Origin: Deltaproteobacteria bacterium | GTDB taxonomy: Bacteria; Myxococcota_A; UBA796; UBA2385 | Assembly: GCA_015489145.1 (NCBI GenBank) | Contig: WGAH01000237.1 | Span: 1-10,958 of the forward strand | Direction: 5' to 3' | DNA length: 10,958 bases | Shown: positions 1 to 7,540 of the stretch, in pieces | Position numbering within the stretch: position 1 is the stretch's first letter | How the letters are laid out: every line of letters begins with the position of its first letter | Program-made: the position numbers and the translations under genes | Notes under the pieces: model-generated | The model's database searches: none | The model's input: only the letters and a program-made list of their open reading frames with translations | Told to the model about the DNA's origin: nothing

Positions 1-485
1 ACCGGGATGAGACCCAGGGCCACCAGCCAGCCGACGACGGCGAAGACCGCCGCGAGGGCGCCGGCGGCGGCCAGGCCGTTGCTCAGGCGGTGGGCCCCGG
101 CCAGCTCGGCCTCCAGGAGGCGCACGCGCTCCCGGAGGATCGCCTCCCGGCGGTCGGCCTCGGCCAGGCGACGCGCCACCTCCGCCACCGGGTCGCCCCC
201 GCCGCCGGGGCCGTGGCGGGCGAGCACCTCGCCCAGGTCCGGCTCCGGGGCCGCGCCCAGGCCCAGCGCCTGCCGCACCCGCCCGGCGAGCGGGTGGTCG
301 GGCCAGCGCTCCAGGACCCGGCGCGCGGCGCGTCGGGCGGCGGCGACGGCCTCGCGGTCGCGCTCGCCGCCGAGCAGCGCGTAGAGCGGGTCGTGGAGGG
401 GCACCGTGGCGGGATGGTCGAGGAATGCCTCCATCTCCTCGAGCAGCGCCGCGATGGCCTCGAAGTTCGCCCGCTCGTCGTCCAT
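1..485 (-). CDS. Hypothetical coiled-coil protein with a membrane segment, last visible gene of the operon (3' end outside window)
   Basis: I do not recognise a family. The ATG at 485 follows GGAGG with a 5-nt spacer, 16 bp after the helicase stop, and the frame stays open to the window edge (161 complete codons seen). Residues 1-60 are acidic and then Arg/Ala-rich and look helical. Residues 40-75 (A-rich, ending RVLERWPDHPLAGRV) resemble a short helical-repeat segment, but this is weak. Residues 101-130 form a heptad-like charged helix rich in Arg, Glu and Leu, probably a coiled coil. Residues 137-160 are an uninterrupted hydrophobic stretch (A, V, L, G, W), a likely transmembrane helix. With no signal peptide, the visible part would lie on one side of the membrane, probably the cytoplasm. 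As the last visible gene of a helicase/ATPase operon it could be its membrane-associated component; that role is inference. Confidence 0.72.
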   Translation of the reverse strand, partial: MDDERANFEAIAALLEEMEAFLDHPATVPLHDPLYALLGGERDREAVAAARRAARRVLERWPDHPLAGRVRQALGLGAAPEPDLGEVLARHGPGGGGDPVAEVARRLAEADRREAILRERVRLLEAELAGAHRLSNGLAAAGALAAVFAVVGWLVALGLIP

Positions 486-501
486 CCGCGCCTCCACCGC
501 C

Positions 502-2619
502 TCAGGCCCAGGCCGCCTCGATCCACAGCTCGAAGACGGCGGCCTCGTCCGGGGGCTCGACCTCCGGCGGCGGTCCGGCGGCGAGGAGGCGCCGCACCGC
601 GTCGAGGTCGGCGAGGCGCTCGGCCACCGCCAGCCGCTCGGGCTCGGGGAGCACCGCGTGGAAGCGCCCGAGCCCGGCGCCGGCGAGGAGCTTGTCGTGG
701 CCGGCGCGCAGGGCGGCCTCGGCCACCGCGGGCCCCGGCCAGCGCCGCCAGTCCGGCCCGGCCCCCGAACCGCCCCCGGCGAGGGCCTCCGGGGAGGTCG
801 GCCCGGCGGCGCGGGGATCGGCGCCGCCGGAGAGCACCACCGCGTAGGGCCCGGCCCGGAGCACCTGCCCCCGTCCGTGCCCCACCGCCCGGGCGAAACG
901 CAGGGCGGCGGCGAGCACCCGACCGCCGAGGCGGCCGAGGCCGTGAAAGAGGATCACGATGCCCTGGTCGGGGACGCGCACCCGGGAGGGGTGCGGGATG
1001 CCGGCCCCGGCGAGGGCGGCCGTCGCCAGGGAGGCGGGCACCGGGAACGCACTGCCGCGCCCGAAGCTCGGCCGGCCCTCCAGGGGCCGCCGGCCCGGAT
1101 CGGCCACGACCTTGCCGGCGGCCACCACCCGGGTGGCGCGGGCCCGCCCGCCGAGGACGATGGGGCCGTCGCTCCGGGGCACCTGCCCGAGGGTGACCCC
1201 GGTGAGGCGATCCACCACCTCGACCCCGCCGACGTCGCCCTCGATGTTGCCGTGCAGTGACCCCCGCCGCCAGGGCCCCTCGGCCCGCTCGCCCACGCGG
1301 TAGACCACCCGGCCCTCGCCCACCGGCACCCGAACCAGCCAACCCGCCTTCGCGGCGGCGGCGAGCACCCGCTCCAACCGCGGGGCGTCCCACTCGGCGG
1401 CGAGGTCGGGGGGCAGGCGCCGGGCGAGGGCGGCGGCGTCGACGGTGCGGGAGTGCCGGGCGTGGAGCACGCTCAGCGCCTGCTGCACGAGGACGCCGGC
1501 GCGAAAGGCGTCGGGCGGGGGGTACCAGTCGCCGGCGCGCCACCCCCGGAGCAGCACCCGGAGCACCGCTTCCTCGAAGGCCCCCGACACGAAGGCGAGG
1601 ACGTGGTTGTGGGGCCGCCGGCGCCCGCCCCGGCCGGCCCGCTGCGCCAGGCTCGCCACGTCCGGCGGCGCCCCGAGGAGGACGACGAGGTCGACGTCGC
1701 CGATGTCGAGGCCGACCTCGAGGGTGCTGGTGGCGACGCACAGCGCCACCGGCGCGCCGAGGAACCGCCGCTCGGCCTCGAGGCGCACCGTGCGCGACAA
1801 GCTGCCGTGGTGCGCGACCACCGCGCCGGAAAAGAGCCGCCGCCCCCGGAAGAACGCGGCGGTTTCCTCGGTCTCGGCGCGGGAATTGCAAAAGAGCAGC
1901 ACCTTGCGGAACCCCCGCTCCAGCTCCCGGCGAAGCTCGGCCTCGACCTGGACCAGGGCCGTGCCGCGGACGATGCGCACGCGAATCGGCCGGTGGCCGC
2001 CGACGTCGACGATGGCGGCCTCGCGCAGGTAGCGGCCGGCGACCCCCGGCGGGTCCGGGACGGTGGCGCTGGCGGCCACCACCTGGAGCGGCGGGGCCCC
2101 CTCGCCCCGCTCCCGCCGGAGGCGCTCGACGAGGATGCGGAGCTGGTCGCCGCGCGGGGTGCCGTCGAGGACGTGCAGCTCGTCGAGGACCAGGCCGCCC
2201 ACCCGGGCGAGCGCCGCCGGCTCGCGGGCCAGGCGGCTGTCGAGGCCCTCGGGGGTGAGCACCGTCAGCGCCTGGAGCCGGCCGCCGTCGCGGTGGTCGC
2301 CCGTCCAGCGTCCCACCTCGACGCCGATGCGGGCCAGGCGCTCGCGCAGGCGACGGGCGAGGTCGTTGACGAGGGCCCGGGTGGGGCTCACGACGAGGAG
2401 GCGGGGCGGCCCCCCGGCCTCGCGGTCGAGCCAGCGCTGCACCAGCGGCACGAGGTAGGCCTCGGTCTTGCCCGAAGCCGTGGGCGCCGTGATCAGCACG
2501 TCGCGGCCCGCCAGGATCGGCGGGGCGGCGGCGAGCTGCACGGCGTTGGGCCCGCCGTGGCGGGCGATGAGGGCGTCGTAGGCCCGGGGCAGGGCCGCCC
2601 GGTACTCGGCCGGGTTCAC
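502..2619 (-). CDS. Lhr/BrxHI-like superfamily 2 DEAD/DEAH-box helicase
   Basis: ATP-dependent nucleic-acid helicase or translocase of 705 aa, cytoplasmic. Motif I is APTASGKT at residues 45-52, motif Ia is PTRALVNDL at about 79-87, and motif II is D146-E-L-H. Motif III is ASAT, followed by VPDP. RecA domain 2 has LLFCNSRAETEE, a CVATSTLEVGLDIGDVD segment and motif VI (QRAGRGGRR, about 326-334). The DELH box, the STLEVGLDIG segment and a long C-terminal region containing a VDRLTGVTLGQVPRSDG-type strand motif match Lhr-like helicases, including BrxHI of type 2 BREX. The GTG at 2619 is chosen because it overlaps the upstream stop as GTGA and precedes a sensible N-terminus (NPAEYRAALPRAYDALIARHGG); the frame is open further upstream, but that is coding sequence of the previous gene. 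The C-terminal 200 residues contain no domain I can name. The substrate (DNA or RNA) is not shown. Confidence 0.92.
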   Translation of the reverse strand: MNPAEYRAALPRAYDALIARHGGPNAVQLAAAPPILAGRDVLITAPTASGKTEAYLVPLVQRWLDREAGGPPRLLVVSPTRALVNDLARRLRERLARIGVEVGRWTGDHRDGGRLQALTVLTPEGLDSRLAREPAALARVGGLVLDELHVLDGTPRGDQLRILVERLRRERGEGAPPLQVVAASATVPDPPGVAGRYLREAAIVDVGGHRPIRVRIVRGTALVQVEAELRRELERGFRKVLLFCNSRAETEETAAFFRGRRLFSGAVVAHHGSLSRTVRLEAERRFLGAPVALCVATSTLEVGLDIGDVDLVVLLGAPPDVASLAQRAGRGGRRRPHNHVLAFVSGAFEEAVLRVLLRGWRAGDWYPPPDAFRAGVLVQQALSVLHARHSRTVDAAALARRLPPDLAAEWDAPRLERVLAAAAKAGWLVRVPVGEGRVVYRVGERAEGPWRRGSLHGNIEGDVGGVEVVDRLTGVTLGQVPRSDGPIVLGGRARATRVVAAGKVVADPGRRPLEGRPSFGRGSAFPVPASLATAALAGAGIPHPSRVRVPDQGIVILFHGLGRLGGRVLAAALRFARAVGHGRGQVLRAGPYAVVLSGGADPRAAGPTSPEALAGGGSGAGPDWRRWPGPAVAEAALRAGHDKLLAGAGLGRFHAVLPEPERLAVAERLADLDAVRRLLAAGPPPEVEPPDEAAVFELWIEAAWA

Positions 2620-4109
2620 GCCCCGTCCAGGGCCGCCAGGGCCCGGGCCCGGTCGGCGCGGTAGAGGTCCCAGAACTCGACCACCATGCGGGCCGCCTGC
2701 CGGGTGGTCTGCACCACGCCCTCGTCCCAGCCGTCCTGCAGGGCCCGGGCCAGGCGCCGCCGGTGCGCCGGGAGGGCCGAGAAGCCCGGCCAGGCGCGGG
2801 CGGCGAGGTCGTGGACCTTGTCGGCGAGGAGCGCGTACTGGTCGCCGCCGATCGGCTCGAGGTCGAGGCGGTGGCCGGGGCGGGCGAACAGCTCCCGGAG
2901 CACGCCCTCGACCTCGGGGTTCGGCGTGAAGGCGCACACCACCGAGAGGGGCTGGTCGTCGTCGAAGCGGTGGGGAACCGCGCGGTGGACCCGCTGCCCG
3001 CCCCGCCGCACCCGGCCGGGGTCGAAGGCGAGGTCCGCGTCCGGCAGGCAGGCCATGGCGAGGTAGCGGAGGACGTTTTCGGCCATCTCGCGGGAGGTGC
3101 GCTCCAGCCGGTCGAGGTACTCGGCCTCGTCGAGGAGCACCGCCAGCCCGCGCCAGCCGGCGTCGCGCGCCCAGGCGGCGATGCCGCCGAGGAGGTAGGC
3201 CATCACCTGCCCGAAGGTGCGGTAGTCGGGCAGGGCGTACATCGGCCCGCCGCCGTAGCCGAGGTTGGCCAGGCGGCGGTGGAGGCCGCGGTGGTCCTCG
3301 CGCCCGCGCCCCTCGACGAACTCGACCACCGCCTGCTCGAGATCGGCCGGGGCGTGGTGGTGGGCGAACAGGGCCGGGCTGAGCCAGCGGTGCCAGCGGG
3401 AACCGCCGAGGTGCTCGGCGCTGGGGCCGAGGCGGTCGAGGAGCGGCCGCAGGCCGGCCCCGCCCCCCGGGTAGACGAGCCCGCGAATCACGGCGGCGTA
3501 GACCCGCAGGGGATGCGAGGGGGGCACCTCGACCGGGTCGAAGGTGGTGCGCGCGACGAGGAAGCCGCGTTCGAGCGCCTTGGCCTCGGCCATCTCGACG
3601 AGGTGCGTCTTGCCGGTGCCGTACTGCCCCGAGACGACCAGCATGCCCCGGCCGAGCTCGAACAGCTCGTCGAGCCGCGCGATCTCGACGTGGCGGTCGA
3701 CGGTGATCGCGTGGAGCTCGCGACCGGGGACCACCCCGAGGCGCAGGGCCTCCAGGGCCTGCCGGGCGTCGAGGATCGCGCGCTCCCGGGCATCGACGGC
3801 CCGGCGGAGCCAGGGCGCGGACGGGGGCTCGGGCTCCGGGTCGGGCGGTCGCGGCGCGGAGGAGGCCGGCGCGGCCAGCGGCTCCGGCGCGGGCGGTCGC
3901 GGCGCGGGGGAGGCCGGCGCGGCCGGCGGCTCCGGGGCGGACGGCGGCTCCGGCGCGCCATCGAGAGGCTCGAGACGGCGGACGGGCACCATGTTCGGCA
4001 GGGTCGGCCGCCCGTCGAAGCGCACCAGCGCCATGCGCCCCCCGTCGAAGAGGCGCACCACCTCGCCCTCGCCGAGGACCGCGTGCCGCACCCGCTCGCC
4101 CGGGCGCAT
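2616..4109 (-). CDS. BrxD/DUF2791-like P-loop ATPase with N-terminal SH3/Tudor-like domain and Pro/Ala linker
   Basis: 497-aa predicted ATPase. Residues 1-50 (RVRHAVLGEGEVVRLFDGG, then MALVRFDG) look like a small SH3/Tudor-type beta-barrel of the kind found at the C-terminus of UvrD/PcrA helicases or in CarD-like proteins, a plausible nucleic-acid or polymerase contact. Residues 52-99 are a Pro/Ala/Glu linker carrying an internal 16-residue repeat. The ATPase domain has Walker A GQYGTGKT at 161-168 and Walker B LAVLLDEAEYL around D327. The segment after Walker A (AKALERGFLVARTTFDP, then PLRVYAAVIRGL) follows the pattern of BrxD-family proteins, here more divergent than in the neighbouring gene. 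The ATG at 4109 lies 1 bp after the upstream stop, and the C-terminus overlaps the helicase start, so translation is probably coupled. Two BrxD-like ATPases in tandem may form a hetero-oligomer; that is inference. Confidence 0.87.
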   Translation of the reverse strand: MRPGERVRHAVLGEGEVVRLFDGGRMALVRFDGRPTLPNMVPVRRLEPLDGAPEPPSAPEPPAAPASPAPRPPAPEPLAAPASSAPRPPDPEPEPPSAPWLRRAVDARERAILDARQALEALRLGVVPGRELHAITVDRHVEIARLDELFELGRGMLVVSGQYGTGKTHLVEMAEAKALERGFLVARTTFDPVEVPPSHPLRVYAAVIRGLVYPGGGAGLRPLLDRLGPSAEHLGGSRWHRWLSPALFAHHHAPADLEQAVVEFVEGRGREDHRGLHRRLANLGYGGGPMYALPDYRTFGQVMAYLLGGIAAWARDAGWRGLAVLLDEAEYLDRLERTSREMAENVLRYLAMACLPDADLAFDPGRVRRGGQRVHRAVPHRFDDDQPLSVVCAFTPNPEVEGVLRELFARPGHRLDLEPIGGDQYALLADKVHDLAARAWPGFSALPAHRRRLARALQDGWDEGVVQTTRQAARMVVEFWDLYRADRARALAALDGA

Positions 4110-4110
4110 C

Positions 4111-5391
4111 TCAGAACTCCTCGAAGTCGGTGTCCGCGCCGGGCAGGACGTGGATCGCCGCCTCGCCGCCGGCGAGGGTCTCGACCTCGTCGGGGGACAG
4201 CAGGCGCTCCTCGACGGCCTGGTCGTGGAGCATCTCGACGGCGGCCTTGACGAAGGTGCGGCGGTGGCCCACCTCGAAGGACTGCCGCGCCAGGCGCTCG
4301 GCGAGACCGCGCAGGTTGGCCTCCTGCACCCGCGGGTCGAGGCTCACCCCGCGCGCGATCTCGACGAGGTCCAGCAGGCGCCGGCCGATGCGGTAGAGCA
4401 GCTCCTGGTCGGAGAAGTCGAGGTGCTCGAGGTCGATGATCGCGGCCTGGGGGCTGCGCTCGCTCAGGGTGGAGGGCCCCTCGAGGCGCTGCTGGAGGGC
4501 CGGGTACTCCTGCACGACCTCGCGCATGAACTCGGGCGGCACCGCGTACAGGATCAGCAGCCCGGGCAGGGCCTCGCGCCCGCACAGGTCGATGAGCTCG
4601 CGCAGGTTGTCGGCCACCGCCCGGCGGCGGCGGCTCGGCAGGGACAGCACGCGGTCGAGCTCGTCGAAGGCCAGGAGCATGCCCGGCGCGCCGAGGTGCT
4701 GGAGCACCTGCACCAGGCTGCGGAGGAAGCGGAAGCCGTTGCTGCGGTCGAGGAGCTCGCGGATCCCCAGCGCCCGGGCCTCGTCCCGGCCCACCGAGTC
4801 GCCGCGGAGCCAGGCGCCGGCGACCTCCTCGACGTCCGGGTCGTCCGTGATGACGGCGCGCGCGTAGGCCCGCACCGCGCGGCGGTAGCTCGTGGAGTCG
4901 ACGGGGAGGCGCCGGAAGTCGCGCTCGAGCCAGAGGAGCAGGGCGTCCTCGCCCACCTCGTCGAGGCGGGTCTCGACGGCGGTGCGCAGGGCGTGCTCGA
5001 TGCCGCGGGCCGGCAGCACCGCCGGGTCGGCCGGCGGCCAGGTGAGCTCCCGGGCGACGGCCCCGTAGATGCGAACCGCGTCGTCGAAGGGGCATTCCTG
5101 CGGCGAGAGGCCCACGACGGCGGCGGCCATGCCCCGGCGCCAGGCGAGCTGCCGCACCACCGTGAGGAAGTGGGTCTTGCCCCCGCCGTAGTAGGCCTGC
5201 ACCAGCTTGAAGCTGCTGCCGCGCCCCGTGCGGGCGATCGGGTCGAGGTACTCGCGCTCGAGCACCGACAGCAGCCCCTCGTTGCCGACGTTGAGGTGCT
5301 CGATGCCGCGCTCGGGGGGCTGCCCCGACTCGCCGACGCGCTGGAGGATGTGCCGGGCGAGCTCGGCGTCGGGACGGGCGGGATCAGGCAT
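4111..5391 (-). CDS. BREX BrxD-family (DUF2791) ATP-binding protein
   Basis: 426-aa AAA+/STAND-type P-loop protein, close to the usual BrxD length. It carries Walker A AYYGGGKTHFL around K72-T73, an adjacent LSPQECPFDD then RIYGAVARELTWP segment, and Walker B MLLAFDELDRV with D243-E244. A possible sensor region, LLILYAVPPEFM, follows. The N-terminal ARHILQRVGESGQPPERGIEHLNVGNEGLL and the central NGFRFLRSLVQVLQHLG are typical of DUF2791 proteins. BrxD is a core ATPase of type 2 BREX and Pgl phage-defence operons, where it sits next to the Lhr-like helicase BrxHI; its exact activity is not settled. The ATG at 5391 overlaps the upstream gene by 8 bp and a GAGGAG element lies just before it, so the start is well supported. 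The assignment is by motif and length pattern, not by a database search. Confidence 0.9.
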   Translation of the reverse strand: MPDPARPDAELARHILQRVGESGQPPERGIEHLNVGNEGLLSVLEREYLDPIARTGRGSSFKLVQAYYGGGKTHFLTVVRQLAWRRGMAAAVVGLSPQECPFDDAVRIYGAVARELTWPPADPAVLPARGIEHALRTAVETRLDEVGEDALLLWLERDFRRLPVDSTSYRRAVRAYARAVITDDPDVEEVAGAWLRGDSVGRDEARALGIRELLDRSNGFRFLRSLVQVLQHLGAPGMLLAFDELDRVLSLPSRRRRAVADNLRELIDLCGREALPGLLILYAVPPEFMREVVQEYPALQQRLEGPSTLSERSPQAAIIDLEHLDFSDQELLYRIGRRLLDLVEIARGVSLDPRVQEANLRGLAERLARQSFEVGHRRTFVKAAVEMLHDQAVEERLLSPDEVETLAGGEAAIHVLPGADTDFEEF

Positions 5392-6223
5392 CGGTGGGCT
5401 CCTCGCGCACGAAGCGGATCGTCAGGTGCCAGCCGCCGCGGCCGCGGTCGTCCTCGAGCCAGAACACGCGCTTCTTGTCGCGGGTGCTGCCGCCGGTGGC
5501 CGGGCCGAGGGCGAGGCGCCAGCCGTCGACCACCAGGGCGCGGTCGCGGCGCAGGCGCCACAGGTCGTAGGCGAAGCGCCCGCGGGAGTAGGGCGCGTAG
5601 TTCTTCGCGGAGGGGTCCTGGAAGAAGCGGCGCGACTGCCGCACGAACAGGAGTTCCGGGAAGACCCGGCCCAGCTCGACCCAGTCGCGGCCACCGGCGC
5701 GGCGCCAGGCCTCGCGGAGCTGCCCGTGGAAGGCGGCCGGGTCCCACCGGCGGCCCTCGAGGGTCTTGATCGCCCGGTCGCGCGCCGCCAGGATGCGGTC
5801 GGCGCGGGCCGGGCAGGTCTCGAGGACCTCGCGGGCGAAGCCCACCCGGGCCTCGTCGGCGTCGAGGTCGACGACCACCGAGACCGGCGGCAGCCGCAGC
5901 TCCAGGGGCTGGCGGCCCACCACGGCCATCGCCAGGCCGCGCTCGGCGGCGGCGGCCTCGAGGCCCTCGCGCAGGCGGCGCCCGCGGGTGCGCCGGTCCT
6001 CGTCGAGCCAGGCGCGCAGCCCGGCCTCGACGGCGGCGAGGTCGCGCTCGCGCCAGGCCTCCAGCGCCGCCAGGGCCGCCTGGACCTTCGCGGATTCCGG
6101 GTCGTCGAGCACGCGCTCCAGCGCGCCGAGGGCCTTGACCAGGGCCCGGGCGTCGCGCACGAGCTCCCGGGTCTCGTCGCGGCTCGGCAGGCTCGCGGCG
6201 GTGTCGTCTGCGGCGGTCACCAT
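5384..6223 (-). CDS. Conserved-looking hypothetical protein, first gene of the ATPase/helicase operon
   Basis: 279 aa, cytoplasmic, with no signal peptide or membrane segment and no family I recognise. Residues 10-100 are helical and charged (Arg/Glu/Ala-rich, probably coiled coil). Residues about 100-130 (AMAVVGRQPLELRLPPVSVVVDLDADEARVGF) look like a small beta-sheet domain. The C-terminal third is rich in aromatic and basic residues (VELGRVFPELLFVRQSRRFFQD, YAPYSRGRFAYDLWRLRRD, then a WLEDD segment), suggesting a nucleic-acid- or partner-binding domain. I chose the ATG at 6223 because GAGG lies 5 nt upstream; an in-frame GTG at 6229 would add two residues. The gene ends within the start of the BrxD-like ATPase gene (8-bp overlap), so it belongs to that operon. 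I see no TerB, PglZ or methyltransferase motif in it. It could be the target-recognition or regulatory subunit, but this is a guess from position. Confidence 0.78.
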   Translation of the reverse strand: MVTAADDTAASLPSRDETRELVRDARALVKALGALERVLDDPESAKVQAALAALEAWRERDLAAVEAGLRAWLDEDRRTRGRRLREGLEAAAAERGLAMAVVGRQPLELRLPPVSVVVDLDADEARVGFAREVLETCPARADRILAARDRAIKTLEGRRWDPAAFHGQLREAWRRAGGRDWVELGRVFPELLFVRQSRRFFQDPSAKNYAPYSRGRFAYDLWRLRRDRALVVDGWRLALGPATGGSTRDKKRVFWLEDDRGRGGWHLTIRFVREEPTDA

Positions 6224-6279
6224 CTTCACCTCGCTTTCCGCCGGGCCTAACGGGTGGGGGCAGGCGCGTCAGCCCGCGA

Positions 6280-6300
6280 GGCGGACGGTTTTCGTCCGCC
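6280..6300 (-). terminator. Hairpin between the secreted-protein gene and the defence-like operon
   Basis: A perfect 8-bp GC-rich stem (GGCGGACG / CGTCCGCC) closes a 5-nt loop, 34 bp after the stop at 6334 and 57 bp before the operon start. The minus-strand side lacks a T run (TCGCGG follows), so it is at best a weak or factor-assisted terminator. On the plus strand a short TTT follows it. Confidence 0.45.
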
Positions 6301-6333
6301 TTTCGCCGCGGTGGGCGTCGGCGAGGCGGGCCT

Positions 6334-7290
6334 TCAGCCGCCGGGCGCGAAGTAGCGGTGCAGGCCCAGGGCCACGTCGAAGGCCCCCGGCGCGCCGTTT
6401 CGGCTCAGCACCACCCGCTGGGCCGACAGGTGCAGCCCCATCGCCGGCCCGAGGTCGAGGGAAAGCTTGCCCCGCACCGCCACCGCCGCCGTGCGCAGCA
6501 CCACCCAGCGGTCGTCGGTGCCGAACCAGCGGGCCTCGTAGCCGTCGTCCCACTGCACGCCCCACAGGCGCTGCATCCCCTCGCCCGCCACCTCGAAGGC
6601 GAGGCGGCCGGCCGGGTGCAGGCGCAGGCCCGCCCCGCCGCGCACCTCGTCGCCGGGGGCCCGGAAGGCGCCGGAGCTCGGGTCCTCGACCCGCCAGCCG
6701 AAGCGCCAGGCGTAGGCCCCCCAGGCCCAGGCGTCGACGGCGACGCCGCGGACCTCGAGGTCGCGGCCGAGCGCCAGCCCCGGCAGCAGGTCGACGGTGC
6801 CGTCGCCGGCGGTGGTGAAGCGCCCGCGCGTGGCCCGGTTCCAGGGGTCGGCCGCCAGGCCGAGGAAGGGAGCGGCCACCACCGGCGCGCGCAGGACCGC
6901 GCGGCGCAGGCGCACCTGGGCCGAGCCGGCCGTCCACACCGGCGCGCAGTAGTCGGGAATCGACAGGCTGCCGCAGGGCAGGGTGTCCGCCCGGTCCACC
7001 GCCGAGATCGCGACCAGCGGAAGCGAGGCCTCGATCCCCCAGCCGCCGCGCAGGCCCGCCGCCGCGTAGAGGTCGGCGCGGGCCGCGTAGACCGGGTCGG
7101 TGGGCACGGAGACGCGCCGGCCGGAGCCGTCCAGCTCGTCGCGGGCCGAAAACCCGCCCAGGCCGAGCCCGGCGTAGACCACCCGCCCGCCGGCGGGCAG
7201 CGGCGCGGCCGTCGTCGCCTCCGCCCGACCGCCGGCGAGCACGCCGAGCAGCAGGCCGAGCCCCGCCAGGATTCCCGCCCGCCTCCGCAT
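6334..7290 (-). CDS. Secreted, probable outer-membrane beta-rich protein of unknown family
   Basis: 318 aa. Residues 1-25 form a Sec signal peptide: MRRR, a hydrophobic core, and cleavage probably after AEA (residue 25). The mature part is Gly/Ala-rich with alternating hydrophobic residues and many short strands such as VRLRRAVL, APVVAAPFLGLA, LEVRGVAVDAWAWGAYAW, KLSLDLGPAMGLHLSAQRVVLS and FDVALGLHRYF. This is the look of an outer-membrane beta-barrel, although the last residues are GG rather than an aromatic. Two cysteines (106 and 115) could form a disulphide in an extracellular loop. The ATG at 7290 follows a strong GGAGGAGGG site. The gene begins 33 bp after a tRNA-fMet terminator, and no separate promoter is evident. 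The role is unknown; transport, sensing or an outer-membrane-anchored structural role are all open. Confidence 0.8.
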   Translation of the reverse strand: MRRRAGILAGLGLLLGVLAGGRAEATTAAPLPAGGRVVYAGLGLGGFSARDELDGSGRRVSVPTDPVYAARADLYAAAGLRGGWGIEASLPLVAISAVDRADTLPCGSLSIPDYCAPVWTAGSAQVRLRRAVLRAPVVAAPFLGLAADPWNRATRGRFTTAGDGTVDLLPGLALGRDLEVRGVAVDAWAWGAYAWRFGWRVEDPSSGAFRAPGDEVRGGAGLRLHPAGRLAFEVAGEGMQRLWGVQWDDGYEARWFGTDDRWVVLRTAAVAVRGKLSLDLGPAMGLHLSAQRVVLSRNGAPGAFDVALGLHRYFAPGG

Positions 7291-7299
7291 GCTCCCTCC

Positions 7300-7323
7300 T
7301 CCGGCGAGCCGGCGACCGCCGGA
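7300..7323. repeat. Short GC inverted repeat in the leader of the secreted-protein gene
   Basis: Arms TCCGGCG (7300-7306) and CGCCGGA (7317-7323) lie in the 33-bp gap between the tRNA-fMet terminator and the signal-peptide gene. It could fold in the leader just before the ribosome binding site. Arms this short are common by chance at this GC content, so function is unproven. Confidence 0.35.
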
Positions 7324-7357
7324 TCGAAGAAGGCCCGACCTCCAAGGAGGCCGGGCC
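7324..7357 (-). terminator. Rho-independent terminator of tRNA-fMet
   Basis: A hairpin with about 12-bp arms (GGCCCGGCCTCC against GGAGGTCGGGCC on the minus strand, one G:U pair) is followed on the minus strand by TTCTTCGA. It lies 3 bp after the tRNA-fMet 3' end, which fits a tRNA terminator. Some read-through into the downstream signal-peptide gene is possible. Confidence 0.75.
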
Positions 7358-7360
7358 AGC

Positions 7361-7437
<77 letters not shown>

Positions 7438-7448
7438 ACGGTGCCGGA

Positions 7449-7477
7449 CATCTAATGAGGCCCCGCCGGGGTGTCAA
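7449..7477 (-). promoter_or_regulatory. Sigma-70-type promoter of tRNA-fMet
   Basis: On the minus strand a perfect -35 TTGACA (7472-7477) is separated by 17 bp from TAGATG (7449-7454). This predicts a transcript start near 7442, about 5 nt before the tRNA. The -10 match is modest, but spacing and position are right. Confidence 0.7.
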
Positions 7478-7483
7478 GGCCGC

Positions 7484-7502
7484 GGGGGCGCACCGCGCCC
7501 CC
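7484..7502. terminator. GC hairpin after the flavoprotein gene
   Basis: A perfect 8-bp stem, GGGGGCGC / GCGCCCCC, has a 3-nt loop. It sits between the end of the geranylgeranyl-reductase-family gene (7541) and the tRNA-fMet promoter. No T run follows on the minus strand, so intrinsic termination would be weak. Confidence 0.4.
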
Positions 7503-7540
7503 TCTCCCCCATCGCCCGCCTCCTCCCTGGCTTCGCGCGC

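Noticed and set aside
83..1891. Long minus-strand open frame with Arg/Pro/Gly-rich translation
   Set aside because: It overlaps the helicase and the last operon gene in another frame, has no motifs and a composition typical of GC-biased shadow frames.
2763..4250. Long plus-strand open frame
   Set aside because: Antisense to the second ATPase gene; translation is low-complexity and the opposite frame has Walker motifs and good junctions.
3544..5769. 741-aa plus-strand open frame
   Set aside because: Antisense to three real genes; no motifs.
1..6223. Canonical BREX or Pgl system
   Set aside because: Only the BrxD and BrxHI-like genes match; methyltransferase, PglZ and PglY/BrxC are not in the window, so a canonical call is unsupported.
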